From the NCBI RefSeq assembly GCF_042432825.1, contig NZ_JBHLWN010000048.1, positions 1-64,000 of the forward strand: a DNA stretch of 64,000 bases, given 5' to 3'. Source of the DNA: Gordoniibacillus chartarius (GTDB lineage Bacteria; Bacillota; Bacilli; Paenibacillales; NBRC-103111). Below, piece after piece: positions 16,165 through 24,593 of the stretch (the stretch's first letter is position 1; the number at the start of each line of letters is the position of its first letter). A model generated the notes under the pieces. The model searched no databases, had not been told where the DNA came from, and saw only the letters and a list, made by a program, of their open reading frames with translations. The translations under genes were made by a program, and so were the position numbers.

Positions 16165-16521
16165 ATGTCCAAATTTCATTATGCCATTCTTAAGCACGGT
16201 GCATCCGTCGAAGCGGTGGAGTTCCCTTCAACTCACCTGTATCAGCTCACGGCTTTGAATCAGCGTTTGCACAAGGAGCTTGCCAAGCTGACCGCCGAGA
16301 GCGTTCCGCAGCTGCCTGACGTCATTGCCGAATGCGAGAAGCTGGAGCCGGTCGGTACGCTGCTGCGGGTCATCCCCGGTCTCGAGTATGTGAACGAACT
16401 GGAGCGGACATTCGCCGCAGTGGAGGAAAAGTCGTACCCCCTCATCTCGCTCCTGACGGAAATTCGCGCACTGCAGGCTCAGCTGGAACAGTGGTACGAG
16501 GAAGAGCTCGAGGACGCATAA
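16165..16521 (+). CDS. Conserved hypothetical protein, helical
   Basis: About 118 residues from MSKFHYAILKHG to EEELEDA, mainly helical and acidic at the C-terminus, with no signal or membrane segment. I do not recognise a domain. The start at 16165 is preferred because AGAGGAG precedes it by about 10 bases, and upstream in-frame codons look non-coding. It lies 76 bases before the cmpA-like gene on the same strand. Confidence 0.6.
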   Translation: MSKFHYAILKHGASVEAVEFPSTHLYQLTALNQRLHKELAKLTAESVPQLPDVIAECEKLEPVGTLLRVIPGLEYVNELERTFAAVEEKSYPLISLLTEIRALQAQLEQWYEEELEDA

Positions 16522-16597
16522 TTTCGCCCGGCCAAGCACACGGAACTGGGCCTCCCCATATGCTGTTAGTAGTCAAGCAAAGAAGGGGATGGCCGCC

Positions 16598-16747
16598 ATG
16601 CCGCAATGGCTGTGCAATCAGCTCATGCGGGCGTTCTACAACAAGAACCGCCGGCAAATACAGCTCTTGAACGACAGCTGGTTCTTCTACAGAACCCGGC
16701 TGACGTCCGATGAAAGCGATATGAACCCGAATCCGAACTCGAATTAA
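16598..16747 (+). CDS. cmpA: CmpA-like cortex morphogenetic protein
   Basis: A 49-residue ORF beginning MPQWLCNQLMRAFYNKN and continuing RQIQLLNDSWFFYR. It closely resembles Bacillus subtilis CmpA (recalled as MPTWLKKQMQRAFFEKD with IKLLNECWYFYR). CmpA links spore coat assembly to cortex formation by acting on SpoIVA turnover with ClpXP in the forespore's mother cell. The tail here has an extra Asn/Pro-rich segment. An AGAAGGGG ribosome site precedes the ATG by about 9 bases. A terminator follows at 16776-16812. Confidence 0.85.
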   Translation: MPQWLCNQLMRAFYNKNRRQIQLLNDSWFFYRTRLTSDESDMNPNPNSN

Positions 16748-16775
16748 AGCGAACATACGCAGGAAAATCAATCGC

Positions 16776-16812
16776 AAAAAGCCCCAAACGCAAATGACGT
16801 TTAGGGCTTTTT
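16776..16812. terminator. Bidirectional terminator between cmpA and tex
   Basis: AAAAAGCCC-(C)-AAACG (16776-16790) pairs with CGTTTAGGGCTTTTT (from 16798). A-run and T-run flank both sides, so it serves the convergent cmpA and tex transcripts. Confidence 0.85.
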
Positions 16813-16939
16813 GATTTAATCGGCTGACACGTTCCGTTCTCATATTACACAGCCCCGCGCTTTGCAGCCGTCCGGTAACCGAACCCGTCCCGTCAAACGA
16901 AGCTCAAGCGAATGTCCGAGGGTCTGCCTTACGCTCCGT

Positions 16940-19162
16940 CTACTTTGGCTTCTTCATCGTCAGACTAACCCGGCCCTTCTTCTCATCGACCCCGAGCACC
17001 CACACCGTGACCGTGTCGCCGACCGAAACGACATCCATCGGATGCTTGACGAACTTATCGCTCAGCTGCGAAATATGGACGAGACCGTCGTTCTTGATCC
17101 CGATGTCAACGAACGCGCCGAAGTCGATCACATTGCGCACCGTCCCCTTCAGCTCCATTCCCGGCTTCAGATCTTCCAGCTGCAGAACGTCCGAGCGGAA
17201 GATCGGCGCCTCCAGCTCCTCGCGCGGGTCCCGGCCGGGCCGCTGCAGGCTGTCGAGAATGTCTCGCAGCGTCGGTACCCCGACATTCAGCTTCACGGCC
17301 AGCTCCTCCGGCTCCAGCCTTCCCAGCTTCTCCTTCAGCTCCGCAGATCCGAGCTGGCTTAGCTCTAGCCGCAGCTCGCGGAACAGCTTGTCCACAACAT
17401 CGTAAGACTCCGGATGAATCGGCGTATTATCCAGCGGATTTCGTCCGCCCGGGATGCGCAGGAAGCCGACGCACTGCTCGAATGTTTTCGCGCCGAGGCG
17501 CGGCACCTTCTGCAGCTGCTTGCGGTCGACGAATTCCCCATTTTCCTCGCGGTATTTAACAATGTTCTTCGCCGTCGTCGCGTTGACACCGGACACATAC
17601 GACAATAACGACGGCGACGCCGTATTAAGGTCAACCCCTACATGGTTAACCGCCGACTCTACGACGACCTTCAGGCTCTCCTCCAGGCGCTTCTGCGCGA
17701 CATCGTGCTGATACTGCCCGACTCCGACCGCCTTCGGCTCGATCTTGACAAGCTCCGCCAGCGGGTCCTGCAGACGCCGGGCGATCGAGATCGCACTCCG
17801 CTCGGCTACATCGAGTTCGGGAAACTCCTGCTGCGCCAGCTTCGAGGCCGAATAGACGGACGCCCCCGCCTCGCTGACGATCAAATACTGCAAAGAACGC
17901 TGTCCCTTGAGCTCAGCAATCAGCGCCGCCACGAACTGCTCCGTCTCCCGCGACGCCGTTCCGTTGCCGATAACGATCAGCTCGACGCCGTATTTGGCAA
18001 TCAGCGCCTTGAACTTCGCTTTCGCTTCTTCCACCTTGTTGTTCGGCGGCGTCGGGTATGTTACTGCGATCTCCAGCATTTTCCCCGTCGGGTCGATCAC
18101 CGCCAGCTTGCAGCCCGTCCGATACGCCGGGTCGACGCCGAGCACAACCTTGCCCTTCACAGGCGGCTGCAGCAGCAGATTCCGCAAATTTTCCGCGAAA
18201 ATCTGAATCGCATGCTCCTCCGCCTTCTCCGTCAGCTCCCCGCGCACCTCCCGTTCAATGGAAGGCGCGATCAGCCGCTTGTACGAATCCTCGACGACAG
18301 CCAGCAGTTCACCGCGTACCACCGACTCCGGACGCACATACTGCTTCGCGATATACTCGTGAATCCGGGCCGGATCGACCTCCAGGCTTACCTTCAGCAC
18401 CTCTTCCCGCTCCCCGCGGTTGATCGCCAGCACGCGATGAGGCGGCAGCCGCTTCACCGGCTCCTGATACGCATAATACATCTCATACACAGACTCGACC
18501 GACGCATCCTTCGCTGCGGTATGCAGCACCCCATGATCGTGCGTATGCCGGCGAACCCAGGCCCGCACCTTCGCATCGTCCGCAATTTGCTCGGCGATGA
18601 TGTCCATGGCGCCTTGCACCGCTTCCTCTGCGCTCCCAACGCCCTTCTCAGCATTGATATACTTCGCCGCTTCGTCCTGCAGCGATCCGCGCCGGGGCTG
18701 CGACAGCATCCACTCCGCGAGCGGTTCCAGCCCCTTCTCCTTGGCAACGCTGGCGCGCGTCTTGCGCTTCTGCCGATACGGCCGGTACAGATCCTCGACC
18801 TCCTGCAGCTTCGTGGACAGCTCAATCGCACCCCGCAGCTCCTCCGACAGCTTGCCCTGCTCGTCGATCAGCCGAATAACCTCCAGCTTGCGGTCCTCCA
18901 GATTGCGCAAATACTGCAGCCTCTCTTCAATATCGCGAAGCTGCGTCTCATCCAGCTCTCCGGTCATCTCCTTGCGGTAGCGGGCGATGAATGGAACCGT
19001 ATTGCCTTCATCCAGCAGCCCGACCGCTGTCTTCACCCGGCCGTGGGCAATGCCGAGCTCCCCGGCCAGCTGCTTCAGAATGCGCTCCCGAATACCCGCC
19101 GTCTGCTCCTCCGACAGCTCCATTCGTGCGGCCTTCAGCTCTTCCTTCGTTAAATTTTCCAT
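16940..19162 (-). CDS. tex: Transcription accessory protein Tex
   Basis: A 740-residue RNA-binding protein of normal length. The N-terminal helical Tex region includes NTVPFIARYRKE. It is followed by a YqgF-like RNase H fold (VVLGVDPAYRTG), a helix-hairpin-helix segment (VDLNTASPSLLSYVSGV), and a C-terminal S1 domain (GTVRNVIDFGAFVDIG). Tex is a conserved cytosolic protein that contacts RNA polymerase and nucleic acids; its precise task in Firmicutes is unclear. GGGAGGC lies about 11 bases before the ATG. It stands downstream of the ndoA toxin gene, separated by a terminator. Confidence 0.95.
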   Translation of the reverse strand: MENLTKEELKAARMELSEEQTAGIRERILKQLAGELGIAHGRVKTAVGLLDEGNTVPFIARYRKEMTGELDETQLRDIEERLQYLRNLEDRKLEVIRLIDEQGKLSEELRGAIELSTKLQEVEDLYRPYRQKRKTRASVAKEKGLEPLAEWMLSQPRRGSLQDEAAKYINAEKGVGSAEEAVQGAMDIIAEQIADDAKVRAWVRRHTHDHGVLHTAAKDASVESVYEMYYAYQEPVKRLPPHRVLAINRGEREEVLKVSLEVDPARIHEYIAKQYVRPESVVRGELLAVVEDSYKRLIAPSIEREVRGELTEKAEEHAIQIFAENLRNLLLQPPVKGKVVLGVDPAYRTGCKLAVIDPTGKMLEIAVTYPTPPNNKVEEAKAKFKALIAKYGVELIVIGNGTASRETEQFVAALIAELKGQRSLQYLIVSEAGASVYSASKLAQQEFPELDVAERSAISIARRLQDPLAELVKIEPKAVGVGQYQHDVAQKRLEESLKVVVESAVNHVGVDLNTASPSLLSYVSGVNATTAKNIVKYREENGEFVDRKQLQKVPRLGAKTFEQCVGFLRIPGGRNPLDNTPIHPESYDVVDKLFRELRLELSQLGSAELKEKLGRLEPEELAVKLNVGVPTLRDILDSLQRPGRDPREELEAPIFRSDVLQLEDLKPGMELKGTVRNVIDFGAFVDIGIKNDGLVHISQLSDKFVKHPMDVVSVGDTVTVWVLGVDEKKGRVSLTMKKPK

Positions 19163-19196
19163 ATGTACGCGCAGCCTCCCAACAAATAACCCCTAT

Positions 19197-19228
19197 AAAA
19201 AACTAAAAACGAGGATCTGCGACCCTCG
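19197..19228 (-). terminator. Terminator after ndoA
   Basis: CGAGG (19210-19214) pairs with CCTCG (19224-19228). On the minus strand the stem is followed by TTTTTAGTTTTTT. It separates the alr-ndoAI-ndoA unit from tex. Confidence 0.65.
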
Positions 19229-19246
19229 CCCGTACACGATCTCTAT

Positions 19247-19597
19247 TCAGAATTCTATCAAACCCACACTAATTTGCAAAGCCTCGTCGACCTTGCCCAT
19301 CGTCTCTTCATCGAGATGGGTAATTTTGTCGGTCAGCCGCTGCTTATCGATCGTGCGGATCTGTTCGAGCAAAATGACGGAATCCCGGTCGAAGCCGTGA
19401 GTTTCCGCATCGATCTCGACATGCGTCGGCAGTTTCGCCTTCTGGATCTGGGCCGTAATGGCCGCAACGATCACGGTCGGACTAAAGCGGTTGCCGATGT
19501 CATTCTGGATGATTAGAACCGGACGGACGCCGCCCTGTTCAGACCCGACCACCGGGGACAGGTCTGCAAAAAATACATCGCCACGTTTGACAATCAA
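19247..19597 (-). CDS. ndoA: EndoA/MazF mRNA endoribonuclease toxin
   Basis: A 116-residue MazF/PemK toxin, nearly identical in layout to Bacillus subtilis EndoA (MIVKRGDVFFADLSPVVGSEQGG). It cleaves single-stranded mRNA at short U-rich sites and is held inactive by the antitoxin encoded 3 bases upstream. The conserved substrate-site residues in RGDVFFADLSP and the GGVRPVLIIQND strand are present. Confidence 0.96.
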   Translation of the reverse strand: MIVKRGDVFFADLSPVVGSEQGGVRPVLIIQNDIGNRFSPTVIVAAITAQIQKAKLPTHVEIDAETHGFDRDSVILLEQIRTIDKQRLTDKITHLDEETMGKVDEALQISVGLIEF

Positions 19598-19600
19598 CGA

Positions 19601-19882
19601 TCACACCCCGCTCACTAAGCGATCCAGCGCCCGGTCAGCCTCCACCTCCGCGATGAAAGCTTCGGAAGCCATGTGCAGGTTGATTTTTGCCATCTCCATA
19701 TAACCCCGCTGCATTGACTCCCGCAGGCTGCGCTTCTTGCGCTCCATCAGGTATAGCTTCATCGCTTGGCGGATAAACTCGCTCCGGTTGGAGTTTTCCT
19801 TCTCCACGATTCCGTCTACTTCCTGGAGCAAATGGTCCGGTAAACTAATCATGATCCTCTTCGTATTATGCACATTGCTCAC
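19601..19882 (-). CDS. ndoAI: EndoAI antitoxin (ribbon-helix-helix)
   Basis: About 93 residues. The N-terminal half (NTKRIMISLPDHLLQEVDGI) is a ribbon-helix-helix DNA-binding domain; the acidic C-terminus wraps the toxin. A GTG start at 19882 (SNVHNTKR) is chosen because GGGGGTG lies about 8 bases upstream; the frame also allows a GTG at 19894. The order alr-ndoAI-ndoA is that of Bacillus subtilis. A TATAAT at 19946-19951 could serve as its own -10 box, though the -35 is weak. Confidence 0.93.
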   Translation of the reverse strand: MSNVHNTKRIMISLPDHLLQEVDGIVEKENSNRSEFIRQAMKLYLMERKKRSLRESMQRGYMEMAKINLHMASEAFIAEVEADRALDRLVSGV

Positions 19883-20066
19883 CGCTTCTCGCACCCCCGT
19901 AAAACATGCAAACCGGTATTACCAGTATGACGCCTATCAAGCAATATTATACAGAAGCATATATATGCAGCTGATATATCGCTTATGTAACCGACTTGTG
20001 CAGATCTTCTGTATTTACTACTATTCGCCGCAGCGCCGTATATTCCTTCCCGAAAGGTTGCAAACT

Positions 20067-21269
20067 CTACATGGTAAATGTATGAAACACATGCCGCAGA
20101 AGCGGATTGATCCGTTGTACGACACGGCCCTCGCGGGTATACACGCGCGGCACGCGGTGCGAAATCATGCAAATAATCTCATAATTAATCGTCCCCAGCT
20201 GATCAGCTACTTCTTCTACCGTAATCGTGTGCCCGCCCTGCGTACCGATCAGCGTCACCTCGTCCCCCTGCGACACGTCCGGCACCTCACTGACATTCGC
20301 CATGCATTGATCCATACAGATCCGTCCGACGATCGGCACCTTGTGCCCCCGAATGAGCGCCTGCGCTTTACCGGAAAGCATCCGGGAAAACCCGTCGGCG
20401 TAGCCGATCGGCAGCGTCGCGATTTTCTCATCCGTCGTAGTGTAGTATTTCGTGCCGTAGCTGACACCCGAACCCGGCGGCAGCGTCTTCAGGTGCACAA
20501 TCCCCGTCTTCAAGCTGAGCACCGGCTTCAGCTCAATCTTGCTGCGCGCCACCTCGTCCGACGGATACAGCCCATACATCGAGATACCGAGCCGAGCCAT
20601 GTTGTACGTAAGCTCCGGCGTATCGATCGCCGCGGCGCTGTTGCCCGCATGAATATAACGAAAATGCACACCCTTGCTTTGAAAATGATTCACCACCCGC
20701 GTAAACTTCCGGTGCTGCTCGAGCGTATACGTTTTGTCGAGCTCATCGGCGTTGGCGTAGTGCGTAAACAAACCTTCCACTTCAATCCCCGGCATATGAA
20801 GCAGACGGTCGATATAGGCGATCGCCTCGTCTTCACGGTGCAAACCGAGCCGCCCCATCCCGCTGTCTATTTTCACATGCACCTTCAAGGCGGAGGCCTC
20901 TCCGGGCTGGGCCGGATGCAGCAGAGCCATCGCCTCCAGCACCTCGGGGCTGTAGACGTTGATCGTGATACCATGCCGGCGGGCGAGCTCTAGGCCCTCC
21001 GGCGGCGTGTAGCCCAGCGCAAGGATCGGCGCATCGATACCGGCCTGTCTGAGCTCCAGCGCCTCGTCGAGGAACGCTACGGCTAGATAATCGGCGCCCG
21101 AGCGGATCGCCTGCTTCGAAATTTCCACCGCACCGTGGCCGTAAGCGTCCGCTTTGACAACGGCGACAATCGCGATGTCTTCCGCAAGCGATTGACGGAA
21201 CGCCTTGATGTTATGATCGAGAGCATCTAATGAAACCTCTATATATGTGGGTCGATAATAAGAATCCAC
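20067..21269 (-). CDS. alr: Alanine racemase
   Basis: A 400-residue fold-type III PLP enzyme converting L-Ala to D-Ala for peptidoglycan. The PLP lysine motif is AVVKADAYGHG, and the second catalytic Tyr lies in the SYGTKYYTT region, with ICMDQCM nearby. Length and motifs are complete. The GTG start at 21269 has only a weak GGTGAAG upstream. It follows the ydcC-like lipoprotein gene and precedes ndoAI, as in Bacillus. Confidence 0.95.
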   Translation of the reverse strand: MDSYYRPTYIEVSLDALDHNIKAFRQSLAEDIAIVAVVKADAYGHGAVEISKQAIRSGADYLAVAFLDEALELRQAGIDAPILALGYTPPEGLELARRHGITINVYSPEVLEAMALLHPAQPGEASALKVHVKIDSGMGRLGLHREDEAIAYIDRLLHMPGIEVEGLFTHYANADELDKTYTLEQHRKFTRVVNHFQSKGVHFRYIHAGNSAAAIDTPELTYNMARLGISMYGLYPSDEVARSKIELKPVLSLKTGIVHLKTLPPGSGVSYGTKYYTTTDEKIATLPIGYADGFSRMLSGKAQALIRGHKVPIVGRICMDQCMANVSEVPDVSQGDEVTLIGTQGGHTITVEEVADQLGTINYEIICMISHRVPRVYTREGRVVQRINPLLRHVFHTFTM

Positions 21270-21480
21270 GTGTCTTCACCATCCTGAGCCTGACTGAGCG
21301 ACGTGCGGAAAACCGGCCGCGGAAACATGTTTATTTTCAGTAAAAAAGTGCACTTTCTCATGGTAACGGCGTCTCGTCGCCCTGTCAATGCATCGATTTT
21401 ACCAGCTGTTGGGGTAAGCGGCGTATATCTCTGCGGAACATGGCGTCTCCAGCCCTTGTTGGCAGGAGTGCCCGTTTGGA

Positions 21481-21523
21481 AGCGAACAAGCCCGCATCTC
21501 CGGGAGACGCGGGCTTGCTCGCT
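21481..21523 (-). terminator. Hairpin between ydcC and alr
   Basis: A long near-perfect stem, AGCGAACAAGCCCGC (21481-21495) with GCGGGCTTGCTCGCT (21509-21523). On the minus strand it is followed only by TCC-rich sequence with few T residues, so it may act as a weak terminator or an mRNA end. Confidence 0.55.
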
Positions 21524-21533
21524 TGAAAGCAGG

Positions 21534-22949
21534 TTACTTACCTAATTGACCTTGCACGGATTGAGCGATCTTGAACATTTCGTCATCCGGCAGATCCGCC
21601 GACGACAAGCGGTACTCCACGCCGTCATGCGTCCAGATCAGCGTCTTCTTCTGTTCGCCGGACAGTACCGCGATCGTATAGCCAAGGTCGACGATATCTC
21701 CAGGCACGAGATACGTCTCACGCGCCTCCGGCTTCAGCTCCATCAGCGTGTAGTTGTACTTGCCCGAGTAACGGAGCAGAAGCGCCTTCTCTTGACCGAC
21801 CGTAATTTGCGAAATTTGCTGCTGCTTCACGCCAGCCGGCGTATGGGTCGGCGTAATGATGCCGAAGTCCAGCTCTTTAGCCTCCGCTGCCTGCTGCTGG
21901 CCGTTTGCGGCTGCTGTGCCGGAGCCCGTGCCTGCAGCTGTGCCGCTTGCACCTGCTGCAGTACCTGTCACAGTGCCCTTGTCTGCCGCCCCTGCGCCGG
22001 CCGCCGGCGTCGTACCCTGCGCCGTGCCCTGTGCCGCTGTACCGGTAGTACTTTGCGTCACTGTCGTCCCAGTGCTCGTTCCCGTAGCTGTGCCGCCTTT
22101 GTCCGTTGCACCTGGGGCAGCCGTCTGGCTCGCACCTGCCGCAGTACTGCTCGCGCTGCCCGACTTACCCGTGGCCGCCGTGTCATGTGAACCTGCCGCA
22201 GACTTCCCGGCATCCGCCGCACCGCCACCTGTACCTGCGGCTGTTTGGCTGTCACCGGCCTTCGCCGCGCCCTGCGTCTCCTGCTTCGCCGTCGGCATCG
22301 TGCCCGGCAGCGTCATGCTCGTCATATTGCGCTGCATGTCGAACGAATCACTGTCAAACTTCTTACTGAACTCAAAGTTCGAGAACTCCACTTCGACCAG
22401 CACATTCGCATTCGCATCCGATACCTTGACCTGCTTCGGAGCGAGATTTTTCTGGTCCAGCCAAATCTTCTGCCGCACCAGCGCACTGTTCTGATAGTTC
22501 GCGGCGACGTCAAACACATAAGCCCCGTTATCCTCCGTGAACTGCCGTTCCTTGTCTGCCAGTATGCTGTCGGCCAGCGACTGGTACAAATACACCTGAC
22601 CTTGGTTTTCCGGCCAGTTGCTCTGGAAGCGGAAGCTCTTATTCAAATGCGGCGTCAGCACGAACACCCCGTCATTGTTACGAAGCACAATTTGCGTAAT
22701 GTCCTGCTTCTCATTCGTCAGCTTAATGCGGTAAAAGCTCGGCTGCTGATACCACACCTCCACCGCGTACTCCTGCGGCTGCTGACCCGTGTGGAGCGTC
22801 ATACGGCCTGTCCCTTGATAGCTGTCCAATTTTCCGACGACCTGATCCAATTCCTTGACCACCGCAGCGGCGTCCTTCTTGCCTCCGCACGCGGCCAGCA
22901 CTAACGTTACCACCATGATTGCCGCAAGCACCAAGCTGATCCGGCGCAT
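21534..22949 (-). CDS. ydcC: LolA-like sporulation lipoprotein YdcC with inserted low-complexity linker
   Basis: A 471-residue secreted lipoprotein; the signal peptide ends in the lipobox LAAC (Cys about 21). Residues about 30-220 resemble the LolA/YdcC fold (GRMTLHTGQQPQEYAVEVWYQQPSFYRIKL). Residues about 370-470 complete it (FGIITPTHTPAG). Between them stands a linker of about 145 residues made almost only of Ala, Gly, Thr and Ser with a few Asp, Lys and Gln. Bacillus YdcC is about 130 residues shorter and is sigma-E regulated (recalled). Position before alr supports the assignment. Confidence 0.82.
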   Translation of the reverse strand: MRRISLVLAAIMVVTLVLAACGGKKDAAAVVKELDQVVGKLDSYQGTGRMTLHTGQQPQEYAVEVWYQQPSFYRIKLTNEKQDITQIVLRNNDGVFVLTPHLNKSFRFQSNWPENQGQVYLYQSLADSILADKERQFTEDNGAYVFDVAANYQNSALVRQKIWLDQKNLAPKQVKVSDANANVLVEVEFSNFEFSKKFDSDSFDMQRNMTSMTLPGTMPTAKQETQGAAKAGDSQTAAGTGGGAADAGKSAAGSHDTAATGKSGSASSTAAGASQTAAPGATDKGGTATGTSTGTTVTQSTTGTAAQGTAQGTTPAAGAGAADKGTVTGTAAGASGTAAGTGSGTAAANGQQQAAEAKELDFGIITPTHTPAGVKQQQISQITVGQEKALLLRYSGKYNYTLMELKPEARETYLVPGDIVDLGYTIAVLSGEQKKTLIWTHDGVEYRLSSADLPDDEMFKIAQSVQGQLGK

Positions 22950-23085
22950 TTCCTCATCCCCTCACCAAAATGATATCAACTGATACCATACCTATGAGGG
23001 GACTTGGCCGATTATGCAGACTAGCCCCGGGTTGTACGACAAAACAACGAGGTCCCCCATTTTTCCTTCGCCTAATTTCCGGCAA

Positions 23086-23128
23086 AGAAAAAAGAAGCGT
23101 ATGGATCTCTATGCACCACCGCTTCTTT
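23086..23128 (-). terminator. Terminator of the 42-residue membrane peptide gene
   Basis: CGCTTCTTT (23120-23128) pairs with AAAGAAGCG (23091-23099). Read on the minus strand the stem leads into TTTTTTCTTT. Confidence 0.7.
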
Positions 23129-23143
23129 CCAAGTCCCAATTCA

Positions 23144-23272
23144 TTATTTCAAAAAGAACGCAACTGCCGCAATAATGATCCCCCACAGCACCGTACCGAA
23201 AATCACACCGAACACAACGCCGCGTCCTACCGCCATTTGGTCGTCACCGTAAGCGTCTTCATTTTCACGCAT
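23144..23272 (-). CDS. Small single-span membrane protein (42 residues)
   Basis: A short ORF starting MRENEDAYGDDQMAVGRG and ending AAVAFFLK. The first half is acidic and the second half is one membrane helix (VVFGVIFGTVLWGIIIAAV), so a bitopic membrane peptide is expected. An AGGAGG site lies 8 bases before the ATG and a terminator follows. Function unknown. Confidence 0.75.
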   Translation of the reverse strand: MRENEDAYGDDQMAVGRGVVFGVIFGTVLWGIIIAAVAFFLK

Positions 23273-23464
23273 GGGCCAAACCTCCTCGCATTATCTGCTA
23301 GTTCCAGTATGGGTCCGAGTAATGAGAATTATTCAACGACTCTTCAGGAACTTTTCAGGAGTTTTTCAGACTCGCTTCAGCTTCAAGTCAGGAGATTTTC
23401 ATATTCGTATGCGATGATAAGGCCGATTATGCTCGATTATACCATGAAAGAGGAGCGATAACCC

Positions 23465-24553
23465 TTGTCTCGCAACAATCAAATAATGCTGCAAGCTTCC
23501 CGTGGCGCAGCCGCTTGCGTCGTCCTTCTGTTCCACCTGTCCTCCATGTCTTACAAATACTTTCACTATAATTTATTCGGCTTGAACGGGTTGGATCGCT
23601 CGGGTGGAGTGGATTATTTTTTCGTCCTGACCGGATTTCTCATGTATTGGATTTATGGCGATCGCATCGGCAGCCGAATGGATATTCGATCCTACACCGC
23701 CAATCGTTTGCTTCGAATTTATCCTTTGCATGGACTGCTCACCTTGCTCGTCATACCGGTCTACTTCTTGATACCCGGATATGAGCTGGGCTTCGAAACG
23801 CAGCCGGATGCGATCTTCAAATCATTGCTGCTTATTCCTCAAGAGCACGGTCCGATTCTGGGCGTCGCTTGGTCGCTCAGTTACTTTGTCTTATTCTATG
23901 GCGTATTTGCTTTGCTAATGGCCATTAATCGCCGTTCAGCCACACTGCTCCTTTCCATCTGGGTATGTGTTATTGTCGCGAACGCGCTGCAGCTTCCGGT
24001 GATTGGACCCGTGATCCGGCAGCATTTCTACTTGAACTTTCTGTTCGACAGTACCAATCTGGAACTGCTTGCTGGCTGTGCCGCCGCCTATTGGCTAAAG
24101 CGCTCCCAACGAAGGGGCGATGCAATGAATAGTCCCTCATCACTTCTATGGTCCGGACTGATCGGCTTCCCGCTCCTCTGGATTTTAAAGCACTTTGGTA
24201 TCATTTCGGTGTCCCAATATTTATGGTATTTGCCGCCGTCTCTCTGTGTGCTGATCGGCCTCGCGACCGGATCCTTTGCCTCAGGCCCGTTGCCACGCTG
24301 GACTATCCTGTTGAGCCGACTAGGGGATGCTTCCTACACGATCCTGCTTACCCACCTGCTCAGTATCTCCGTGCTCATGAAGCTGGCTCATGGTTTGAAC
24401 CTGACTCAGGGGGTTTCGCCTCTCTGGGTTAACCTTATAATCCTAATTGCTGCCTTGTTCATCAGCTACCAGCTGCACCTGTGGGTGGAGAAGCCCTTGA
24501 TGACTAGTCTCCGAACACTCCTGCCCACACCCCGCAAAGCCCATTCCCATTAA
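23465..24553 (+). CDS. Acyltransferase family 3 membrane protein
   Basis: A 362-residue integral membrane protein with about 10 helices. Family marks are the His in LLFHLSSM and RLLRIYPLH. These enzymes O-acetylate sugars of exopolysaccharides or lipids. It lies convergent with the surface-polysaccharide operon, so a role in decorating that polymer is plausible. The TTG start at 23465 has AGAGGAG about 10 bases upstream. Confidence 0.85.
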   Translation: MSRNNQIMLQASRGAAACVVLLFHLSSMSYKYFHYNLFGLNGLDRSGGVDYFFVLTGFLMYWIYGDRIGSRMDIRSYTANRLLRIYPLHGLLTLLVIPVYFLIPGYELGFETQPDAIFKSLLLIPQEHGPILGVAWSLSYFVLFYGVFALLMAINRRSATLLLSIWVCVIVANALQLPVIGPVIRQHFYLNFLFDSTNLELLAGCAAAYWLKRSQRRGDAMNSPSSLLWSGLIGFPLLWILKHFGIISVSQYLWYLPPSLCVLIGLATGSFASGPLPRWTILLSRLGDASYTILLTHLLSISVLMKLAHGLNLTQGVSPLWVNLIILIAALFISYQLHLWVEKPLMTSLRTLLPTPRKAHSH

Positions 24554-24560
24554 TGCAAAA

Positions 24561-24592
24561 ACCCTGGCCGCCATTTCGCTGGCAGTCAGGGT
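24561..24592. terminator. Hairpin between convergent acyltransferase and priming transferase genes
   Basis: ACCCTG (24561-24566) pairs with CAGGGT (24587-24592), with an inner GCC/GGC stem. An A-run precedes it, so it works best on the minus strand, for the polysaccharide operon. Confidence 0.6.
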
Positions 24593-24593
24593 C

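Noticed and set aside
17642..19153. 503-residue open frame on the plus strand
   Set aside because: It lies wholly antisense to tex; it is Arg/Leu-rich without domains and has no ribosome site. A GC-rich shadow frame.
19737..20993. 418-residue open frame on the plus strand
   Set aside because: It covers the antitoxin and alanine racemase genes in antisense, with Arg/His-rich low-quality sequence.
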